From NCBI GenBank assembly GCA_010645155.1, contig CM021317.1, forward strand, positions 9,084,678-9,148,677: a DNA stretch of 64,000 bases, given 5' to 3'. A program made the position numbers and the translations under genes. Shown here piece by piece: positions 56,267 to 64,000 of this stretch. This DNA comes from Tigriopus japonicus. Its lineage: Eukaryota > Arthropoda > Copepoda > Harpacticoida > Harpacticidae. The notes beneath the pieces were generated by a model, which saw only the letters and a program-made list of their open reading frames with translations, did not search any database and had not been told where the DNA came from. Each line of letters begins with the position of its first letter. Position 1 is the stretch's first letter.

Positions 56267-56886
56267 TGGGGGATGCAGGGGGAGGTTTGAGTGATCTCTT
56301 CAAAAATCTTATCGCGGGCGGATGAAAGAAGAGAAAAGGCTTGTTCGTCAATGTAAGATTTTGGTCAGTGCAAGGGTTTTCGCGTTTTACAGACCGCCCT
56401 TATGACTTAGATGCTACAAAAAATGTCGAATTGCCAGTTTGGACAAAATTATTCTTTAGATCAAAAAATGGCAAGCACTTAAAAAAGACCTTTGATATTG
56501 AAGAGAAACACGTACAAAAAACGGCATTTTGTTTGATACCATGATGGTTTTGGAGCTTTACAATACAAATCAGTGCTTATAACATCACTTACACTTGTAC
56601 TTACCCAAAAAAAGTGGCCTTTTGTTGAGAATTTTCTCGTGCAAGAACGAGCAAATAAAGTGTGCATTTTATTCCAAAATCCTAACCAAAGGTGTTCAAA
56701 CTTGCAATTCGACATTTTTCATGGCATCTAATTCGCAAGGGCGGTCTGTAAATTGCGAAAACCCTTAAACTGCCCAAATTCTCACGAGCCACCCACTGTT
56801 GCCAAACAAGCCTTTTCTCTTCTTTCATCCGCCCGCGATAAGATTTTTGAAGAGATCACTCAAACCTCCCCCTGCATCCCCCATTG
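56264..56886. repeat. Foldback element with ~175-bp arms
   Basis: The left end CAATGGGGGATGCAGGGGGA and the right end (its complement, ending CCCCCATTG) continue as long inverted arms: TGATCTCTTCAAAAATCTTA and TCGCGGGCGGATGAAAGAAG in exact complement, then more diverged sequence to GTCGAATTGC. The ~260-bp centre is non-coding. It abuts the preceding inverted repeat. Confidence 0.8.
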
Positions 56887-57165
56887 GTCACATCCTCTAT
56901 TGGAGCTTAAGGTTTGGGTAAAGATGAAGACATTATATTTCATAAGAATTACTACACGTACATGTTATTTCATAAGAATTACTACATGTAATTATAGACT
57001 TTGGTTTGAGAATTGTATATTTGATACAGAATGAATGTAAGTTCCAAGAACTCCAATAAAGGATAAAATAGACTTTTTTTCTAGGTATAAAGTGTTTGTT
57101 ACTGATTCAAATAATATCATTGTAATGTAAAAATTGTGGTCATGTCATGGCTTAAAATAATGTTT

Positions 57166-57490
57166 TAGTGATGGACCGAAAGGGCTCATAACCGAAACCG
57201 AAAGTTTCGACCGAAAGAGGGCTTAACCGAAACCGAAACCGAAAGCAGCTGATTACAAAATTGTTCAAATGCAAAATATGCCTTAAAAATTAGAATGCTC
57301 ATGTGTTCGATGTTGGGTAGTCGCAAATTTTGAAAAATCGGAAAACTTAAATTTCAGAGGTTTTTGGACCATTTTTTTTATTTTGTTGTCAAACTCCATT
57401 TTACATAGTGCTTGTCTGCTTTCGGTTTCGGTAGGCATAACCGAAACCGAAACCGAAATTTCGGCCGAAAGCGCTTTCGGTCCATCACTA
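57166..57490. mobile_element. hAT-type MITE, copy 2 (325 bp)
   Basis: Same TAGTGATGGACCGAAAG inverted ends and ACCGAAAC-rich subterminal regions as 8547-8874, and clearly homologous throughout. The flanking octamers TAATGTTT and TATTGTTT match at 7 of 8 positions, a slightly decayed hAT target duplication. Confidence 0.87.
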
Positions 57491-57498
57491 TATTGTTT

Positions 57499-58040
57499 TG
57501 ATAAGAACCTCTGATAGTCAAGAATGATTACAATATGTGATCTATCAATGAGTGAATTGGAATGTCTACAAGTGTCTAGGAATTAATAGTGCATTGGAAA
57601 AAATAGATTTTGAATAACTAAAAATGGAATTTAAAGTAACTAGGTCTTTACACACAATCATCTTTCTGTTGCGAACAAGTTGTTTGGTTTTTTTTTTTTG
57701 AATTTCTGATGCCAAGTTCTTTAACTTATTTGACTAGGCTTGTGGGGATGTGCTTTTTATATTTGATCTTATTGCTCCAAGTTGGGAACACATGGTTCAG
57801 AATTAAGCTCATATTTGGCAAAATTATCAAAAAAAAAACATGGTGCACCATCTTGGACAACCTGCGGAAGGCCCCTAAACATAGGGTTGCTCAGGAATAT
57901 TGGATAGACATTCATCCAAATGAGTCTTAAATGATAAGACTAGGTCAGTAGATTTACACGTTCTTCTTAGTTCTGACGGTAAAAAAAGATCGTACGACTT
58001 TGGAGCAAGAATAAGGACAAAGTTCAGGATTTGGGCAGAT
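57499..58040. other. Intergenic, no gene seen
   Basis: AT-rich, with long T and A runs at about 57689 and 57831. Nothing recognised. Confidence 0.4.
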
Positions 58041-58377
58041 ATGTATTGGATCAACTTGTTACGGTCGCCATGTATTGGATCAACTTGTCACGATCGCCAT
58101 GTATTGCTCGATCTAGTTCGGTGAGAACTTGGACCCGAGACTTAGTCAGAAATAAGAAGAACGCAACTAAGGATGGAACAAGTGATCAACTGTCGACCAA
58201 CGGTCGGACAAGTGTCAAAAGACTGCTATTTATTCAGTAGGAATATGGTCTTATAAAGTCAAACAAGGCGCAGCCTACTTTACTTGCATGATGCGATAAG
58301 TCGCATCTTGTTGGAACATTGAGTCCTTTTTACATCATAGGATGGCTTTCTCATGATGGTACTTTGGTTCGTATACA
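58041..58377 (+). repeat. 337-bp LTR-like direct repeat, copy 1
   Basis: Nearly identical to 58912-59248 (GAGAACTTGG against GAGATCTTGG is one difference). The start contains tandem ~29-bp subunits (TGTTACGGTCGCCATGTATTGGATCAACT-like, given here as TGTTACGGTCGCC plus ATGTATTGGATCAACT). The 3' part has CTATTTATTCAG. Length and structure suggest an LTR, but no coding sequence lies between the copies. Confidence 0.75.
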
Positions 58378-58483
58378 TGCCCTCGTGACAAGATAAAAGG
58401 AAACCTGTAATTCTAACTGTGTTTGTCCAAAAAACGCCTTTCTCAGATGATGCTTCCGGTTCTTCTTTGTTGACAAGTTACAA

Positions 58484-58632
58484 GGTTCCCTTTTATCTTG
58501 TCACGAGGGCATGTATACGAACCAAAGTACCATCATGAGAAAGCCATTACGCGACTCGTCGCATCATGCAAGTATAGTAGACTGCGCTCTATGTGACTAT
58601 TTAAGACCATGTTTCTACTGAATAAATGACAG
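58484..58632 (-). repeat. Inverted, diverged copy of the 3' part of the 337-bp repeat
   Basis: CATGTATACGAACCAAAGTA, CCATCATGAGAAAGCCAT and CTGAATAAATGACAG are complements of the copy-1 end. The hairpin also extends past copy 1 (CCCTCGTGACAAGATAAAAG pairs with CTTTTATCTTGTCACGAGGG), so about 58195-58632 can fold on itself. Confidence 0.75.
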
Positions 58633-58911
58633 TTATTCAATTGTTCCCTTTCGTCCTAGTTTCTCCAGAGCACCAAAACTTGACACGAAAGCCCGGAAGA
58701 AATGTGGTGCAGAAATCCTCAAAAAGTCGTCCACCAAAACTTGGAACAAAATGACCCTAAGAATTGTGGTCCAGATGAGGGTTGCAGGAAAGGAATGACA
58801 CGGCCGCCATCGCCATGTAGTATCAAATGTAGTGTTGGTAAGGCAATCTAAACTTGAACACATAAAAACTTGTGTCACTGAGGGTTGCAGGCAAGGAATG
58901 TCACGATTGCC

Positions 58912-59248
58912 ATGTATTGGATCAACTTGTTACGGTCGCCATGTATTGGATCAACTTGTCACGATCGCCATGTATTGCTCGATCTAGTTCGGTGAGATCT
59001 TGGACCCGAGACTTAGTCAGAAATAAGAAGAACGCAACTAAGGATGGAACAAGTGATCAACTGTCGACCAACGGTCGGACAAGTGTCAAAAGACTGCTAT
59101 TTATTCAGTAGGAATATGGTCTTATAAAGTCAAACAAGGCGCAGCCTACTTTACTTGCATGATGCGATAAGTCGCATCTTGTTGGAACATTGAGTCCTTT
59201 TTACATCATAGGATGGCTTTCTCATGATGGTACTTTGGTTCGTATACA
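58912..59248 (+). repeat. 337-bp LTR-like direct repeat, copy 2
   Basis: Partner of 58041-58377. It is preceded by an additional ~29-bp subunit (TGTCACGATTGCC), giving three tandem subunits here. Confidence 0.75.
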
Positions 59249-59440
59249 GATATCATGAATGCATTTGAAAATGTATAGAATAAAATATCGTTCATATATT
59301 CTTTGAATACTAAAGATTGCAAGCGATTTCAATCCATCCAAGTTTAAATGATAAGATATTTCAGTAATAAACTAAGTGGTTTTTTTTTACTTTTTGCACA
59401 CAAAAATATTCCAAATGTGGTTGTAAGGTTGCTTCGTGTA

Positions 59441-59632
59441 GTGCCATCATGCAGGAACCACTGTACTTCAGAACGGATTTCAAAAATACACACTAGGTCA
59501 GATCACTGTACTAAAATGTGAGGTTTTTGCAACAAATATGTTGTTCCGTTGAATTTCCATTGTACTAATCGGACCTAGTGTGTATTTTGAAAGTAATCCT
59601 GGCTTGAGCCATCCTTGCATCATGGTATGATC
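59441..59632. repeat. Palindromic repeat with ~65-bp arms
   Basis: TTCAAAAATACACACTAGGTC near 59479 is complemented by GACCTAGTGTGTATTTTGAA near 59573; weaker pairing extends outward to CATCATGCAGG and CCTTGCATCATGG. Confidence 0.65.
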
Positions 59633-59964
59633 GTCCAGAGATTAAAAAGAACCAGGGATCCGGAATTCAGAAACGGTATTGGACATTAAAAAAAAAAAAA
59701 TTCCCAAAAGATTTGATTTAGCTTTCAAAATGGTAAAAATAAATGATTTTTTTTTGAGTGTTGGAGTTTATGTCAAAATAGCTCAAAATAATAGATAATC
59801 TCACTTAAAAACACTTATAATATATTTTGAGAAAAAAAATATTTTGCAATGTCAGATAAAAATACTTGAAAGTTTTGAAAAAAATCGGTTGATGGTTGAA
59901 GTTTCGGTTTTAGTCCATTTTCAACATGGTCCTTCAAGAAATTGTAAATTTGAATATTAATCTC

Positions 59965-60094
59965 TGTTGAGTTAACGCACAAGGAAATAATCGAAACAAC
60001 TCGAGTAAAAGTCCAAATGTCAACTGTCTTTATTCTGGTAAAAGAATCGGACACTTCGGTGAGCAATGTAGGCATACGCGAGCATATTACAACA
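59965..60094 (-). repeat. Putative 130-bp 3' LTR of the Ty3/gypsy element
   Basis: Read on the minus strand it begins TGTTGTAATATGCTCGCG right after a purine tract (TTGGGAGGGAAA), contains AATAAA, and ends TTAACTCAACA. The TGTTG...CAACA ends are inverted. The 5' LTR would lie beyond the right edge, so it cannot be confirmed by comparison. Confidence 0.5.
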
Positions 60095-60191
60095 TTTCCC
60101 TCCCAAGTTTCATACCGACAGTAAATTTTAAATGTTTAGAGATAAAAAAGGTTTGAAACTTTTCATATGAATGGTATTAATCTTTTCGTTT

Positions 60192-61316
60192 TCATTTTCC
60201 TTCTCCATGGAATGTCTTTTGACGTCTTTGAATTCTCAAACTTCTTCGTGGAATAATTGGCGAATCACTTCCGATATCTAATCCTGGTCCCTGTGCTGTA
60301 TCCTCCTGTTTCTGATTCCGAATGATCTTTGGTCGAAGATATCGACGATTTCTCCATAAGATTCGACCTGACGGAAATCGCAATTGATATGCACGATAAT
60401 GATTTGAATCAATCACTTTTGCGGTCATATTCCATCGCTTCGTTGTTGGATTTTGAACAAGGACTTCTTCCCCAAGATTTAGCTTGGTTAAAGGCCTCGC
60501 TTTTGCATTATAATATTTGTCCTTGACCTCACTTGAACACATATCGGATGTATCCATCGCTCCTTTCCACCTTTGCGCAAATGAAGAATGATGAGCTGGG
60601 ACGAGACTCCTCATGGGATGGCCAAAAACCACTTCTGCGGGAGATAACCCATTTTCTCGAGGTGTGTTCCTCAACTCTATGAGTCCTTTCACAAATTCAT
60701 CTTGGGTAATGTCTGTATTTGTTGTAGCCACTAATTTTTTCAATGATTTCACTGTGGCCTCTGCGTGACCATTTGCCTGCGGATAAAATGGCGAAGATGG
60801 ACGCCACTCTACACCCCAATCTTTGAGAAACTTTTGCATCTGATGGCTAGAAAATTGCGGTCCTTGATCTGTGGCCAATACTTGAGGACATCCAGCGATG
60901 GTAAAGAATGACTTCAAGGATGAAACCACTGCACATGAATCAGGATCTTGATTATACATAGCTATGAACGGATAACCTGACAGTCTATCAGCCACAGCTA
61001 AGTAACTTTTCCCTCCATATGAAAATAAATCTGCACTCATTATTTGGAAAATTTGTTGTGGTGTAGGGTCCCGAAGCAACGGCTCTCGACTCTGACTTGG
61101 AAGTCGATTCTGACATCTTGAGCAAGACTCAACAACGTTTTTGATGTCGGATGAAATCCCAGGCCAATACACAGCTTGACGTGCTCTTCTCATTGTTCTT
61201 GACACTCCTTGATGGGAATCATGAAGACGTTCTAACACCTCTCGTCGCAATGATGATGGAATGACAATTCTGGATCCATATAAAATTAATCCATCTTGAA
61301 CAATCAATTGGTCCAA
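60192..61316 (-). pseudogene. Ty3/gypsy integrase
   Basis: A 374-codon frame with the zinc domain (ERLHDSHQGVSRTMRRARQA, SCSRCQNR), the core (SADLFSYGGKSYLAVADRLS first Asp; LATDQGPQFSSHQMQKF second Asp; PFYPQANGHAEATVKSLKKL catalytic Glu) and a C-terminal beta-rich tail (LNLGEEVLVQNPTTKRWNM). The core residues look intact. Its upstream end is out of frame with the RT part by a small indel at about 61310, so the polyprotein is broken. The stop lies ~97 bp before the putative LTR. Confidence 0.85.
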
Positions 61317-62473
61317 AATTCCTTGAATGATCTGGCTCGAGATAATCCCGATCCTGTGACTATTGCCGCCTTCAATTCTTCCATCTCACCGTCACTTTCA
61401 TTTACAAGACGAATTTTCTCCAATATTGGATCCTTGATATTTTCATCATAAGCGTCCGTCACTGGAATGTCGTTATCCAAAGCAGATATTGCTTGTAATA
61501 CAATAGACGCCATTTCCATCTTACACTCCCCCGAGAATTTGCGGACTTCGTCTTCAACAGGGTCGCTCACTGGTGCGCGGCTTAGAGCATCAGGGATGCA
61601 ATGCACTGAGGTCTTGACCCATTCCACTTTGAATTGATATCCCGCCACTGCTTGCTTGACTCGCAACAGACGTGGATTTTCGACTTGAGCACACGTGTAT
61701 GAATTGAAAATAGTCACCAATGGTCTATGATCTGTTATCACTCTGAAAGTCGGGAGCCCCAACAAGAAAACTCGGCACTTTTTCATTGCCCATGCTATGG
61801 CTAATGCTTCCAATTCAACCATGGCATAATTCGACTCTGCCCCAGATAAAAATCGACTCCCACACTGAATCAGGCGATTTTGATTCCCGTGTTTCTGAAC
61901 CAAAGCATAACCGAGCCCTTTTGTTCTGCTAGCGTCTGTCTGTAGAATCGTCTCACAATGAGGATCGAATTGAGCCAGAATCGGCGGTTCGATCAAAGAT
62001 TGTTTTATTGCTCGGAAAGCCTCGATATGGTTTGAAGTCCAAACGAATTCCATCCTGGTCTTCATAAGTTCCCGAAGGGGACTGGCTGACCCAGCAATCT
62101 TTGCCGAAAATTGACCCAACTGGTTTACTAATCCCATGAAGCTTCTTAGCTCTGTACGATTGGTGGGCTCGGGAAAATTGGCAATTGCTTGCACTTTTTG
62201 AGGATCTGCAGCGATTCCTTTGTGAGACAAAATGTATCCGACGAACTTCACAGATTCTTCTCCAAATTGGAATTTGTCTGGGTTTAACGTTATTTGGTGC
62301 TTCCTGCATCTCTCCAGGACTTGTACTACGGATTGAACATGGGTGGAAAACTCTTCATTGGCAATGCAAATGTCATCCACTACTTTGGCTAAATTGGGCA
62401 AATCCCCCAATGCCTGATCTCCGCGTAGGTTGTAAGCATCCCCTGTTGAGATCATTCCCATCTCATCTCCCAT
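61304..62473 (-). pseudogene. Ty3/gypsy RT (C-terminal half) and RNase H
   Basis: Starts within RT (ISTGDAYNLRGDQALGDLPN, KVVDDICIA with VDD at the catalytic site, KFQFGEESVKFVGYILSHKG, RSFMGLVNQLGQF). RNase H follows (ILQTDASRTKGLGYALVQKH, YAMVELEALAIAWAMKKCRV, FRVITDHRPLVTIFN, VHCIPDALSRAP). It is separated from the RT N-terminus by a ~13-base insertion with repeated GATGGGA at about 62455-62475, and from the integrase by an indel at about 61310. Confidence 0.85.
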
Positions 62474-63600
62474 CCCGTGTATGGACGAAACGACCCCAAG
62501 GAGTCAAAATTGTGGTCAAATCCTTTGACTCCGGATGCAATGGAATCTGCCAGTATCCCGATGTTGCGTCCAAAGTGGTAAAAAACTTTGCGTTTGTCGG
62601 TAATTGCGACACGGCTTCTTGAGGTGTTCTCATGGGATGAACTGGTCGGTGCACTTGATCATTCAGCTTTTTGAGGTCGCCACACAATCTCAATGTCCCA
62701 TTGGCCTTAGTCTGGATCACTAACGGGTGGCACCATTCCGTTGGTCGATCACCAACTGCTTCCCATATTCCATTTCTGACCAATTTATCAACCAAAGCTT
62801 TCGCCTCATCTCTCTGGGCGTACGGGACGGGGCGTGCCGCATGAATTGCGTAAGGAATTGCTCCGCTTTTCAACTCTATTCGAAGGGCCGGTCCAGTCAT
62901 GGGTTTTAATTTTTCATCTTGATTGAACACATCCTTGTAGCACTTCAGCAATAAACCCCTAATTTCCGCAATATCGGTATGTGTTGGTGACGTGGGTATG
63001 TTGTACTTTAGATCGTCCCAAACAGTCTCTGTTTGGTATTCCAGATTCTCCCCTTTCGTTGTAGCAACCTGGATTGGCATGGAAAATTTGTCGTGGATTA
63101 TTCCTAATCCCTTGCAAGCATTCAATGACAAATATGCCTGGTTCACTTCTTTACAAAATGTAATCTTCTCAATCACCTCGTTTTTCCCCAACTGAAGACT
63201 AACTTTAACTTCTCCAACCGGTCGCAGTGATTTCCCTGTGATTCCAACTATTTTTGTCTGCACGGGAGCGATAGACGATCTTTCGAAATTAAGGGCGTGC
63301 AATGCATTAAGGCCGGCCACAGTGCCTTCCGCTCCTGTGTTTGGGATGAATCCAAGTTCCCCCAATTCGTGACCTGTCTCACACTGCAATACCTTTATTG
63401 TCACTTGAGGTGATTGCCCGATTCCCGCAATCAGAACTGCATTTAGCGACTTATCCAAATAACTTCCTGTTTGGTGGAGATGGCACACTGGTGCGAAATG
63501 ACCTATGTCTCCGCATTTATGACATTTAGCCGAACCTGACTTGGCTGGGAATAACCTGTCTCTGACGTGTCGGAATCCGCAATCTCGGCATTTTTCAGGT
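62463..63600 (-). pseudogene. Ty3/gypsy Gag zinc finger, protease and RT N-terminal half
   Basis: The frame is open from about 63640. It carries two zinc motifs (CRDCGFRHV, and CHKCGDIGHFAPVC as CCHC), then a protease-like segment (LGFIPNTGAEGTVAG, with Asn at the usual catalytic Asp), then RT (IPYAIHAARPVPYAQRDEAK, TEWCHPLVIQTKANGTLRLC, FFTTLDATSGYWQIPLHPES with the first catalytic Asp). It ends after TPWGRFVHTRDGR at a frame break. Order and motifs fit a gypsy pol. The altered protease residue adds to the signs of decay. Confidence 0.82.
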
Positions 63601-63631
63601 CTTTGTTTGTTACTTTCTTCACTTTGATCAC

Positions 63632-63982
63632 TTATTTGGGATGCCCTCTTCTCGTTCCTTTCCTTGGTGTGCGATGACGATTGGCTCCAGCAACAACCAA
63701 ATCGGGACTTCTCAAATCTTTGACTCCCAATCTCCCCTTTTCTTCATTACGACATCTCGTGATGGTTTCCAGTAGTGTTGGATGAGGAGTTTGGGCTAAT
63801 AACTTCTGTCGTACTTGATCATCTTGGATTCCTACCAAGATTAATACGGCCACCCAATCATCGGGACCCATAAGTCTAAGCTCTGCATCAGCAGCTAGTT
63901 CTTGGATTGCCGTGTAAAAGTCATCGAACAATTCTCCCTCTTCTTGGTGGCGATGTAATAGGCGGTACCGATCTAACGCCAA
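63632..63982 (-). pseudogene. Ty3/gypsy Gag capsid-like part, truncated by the window edge
   Basis: Encodes RYRLLHRHQEEGELFDDFYT, AIQELAADAEL, VAVLILVGIQDDQVRQKLLA and ITRCRNEEKGRLG, the retrotransposon-gag helical pattern preceding the zinc fingers. It leaves frame near 63640-63710, where the zinc-finger frame takes over. The last four bases of the window are N. Confidence 0.75.
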
Positions 63983-64000
63983 ATTATGTCTCTCCTNNNN

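Overview
This is eukaryotic, most likely arthropod (possibly crustacean) genomic DNA. The evidence is canonical GT-AG introns of 2-9 kb, a family B1 neuropeptide-receptor gene of the CRF/DH44 type, tRNA-derived SINEs, and a dense, nested set of invertebrate-type transposable elements (BEL/Pao, Ty3/gypsy, Ty1/copia, LINE, hAT, PIF/Harbinger-like, Polinton). Nothing bacterial was seen. The species cannot be fixed from sequence alone.

Region 1 (about 1-21.7 kb): four exons of one minus-strand class B1 GPCR (21454-21643, 19236-19329, 10440-10533, 2306-2466). They join in phase and cover the end of the hormone-binding ectodomain through TM4. The 5' exon(s) and TM5-TM7 exons were not found. The 8.0-kb intron holds an intronless plus-strand gene (4903-5679) for a 258-aa protein with an internal duplication, and an intact hAT-type MITE (8547-8874).

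Region 2 (about 21.7-33.4 kb): no gene that I can support.

Region 3 (33431-42128): an 8.7-kb element with 497/498-bp terminal inverted repeats that differ by one indel, AGTAGT...ACTACT ends and a perfect 6-bp target duplication (ATTGAC). These are Polinton/Maverick hallmarks. It is far shorter than autonomous Polintons, and I see no PolB, integrase, ATPase or capsid gene. It keeps virus-like genes: an adenain-type protease with the family's Gln-x6-Cys spacing, a small spliced gene, and a 137-aa protein with tandem SUMO-interacting-like motifs at the N-terminus and an incomplete RING-like cysteine cluster at the C-terminus. That last layout resembles a SUMO-targeted ubiquitin ligase. Duplicated promoter-like DNA lies between the two divergent small genes. 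The right half carries wrecked LINE and gypsy sequence, so the element looks non-autonomous but recently mobilised.

Region 4 (42.1-53.9 kb): a palindromic repeat, a SINE, then a Harbinger-like TIR pair (43910-47467) enclosing a MITE and a 5'-truncated copia pol with one in-frame stop. Next to it lies a complete, young BEL/Pao element (47491-53907) with 464/465 identical LTRs and a 6-bp target duplication, whose reading frame is broken by a 13-bp tandem duplication and a 7-C/G run.

Region 5 (53.9-64 kb): a second SINE, adjacent foldback repeats, a second copy of the hAT MITE, an LTR-like direct/inverted repeat cluster, and a decayed Ty3/gypsy element on the minus strand that runs off the right edge.
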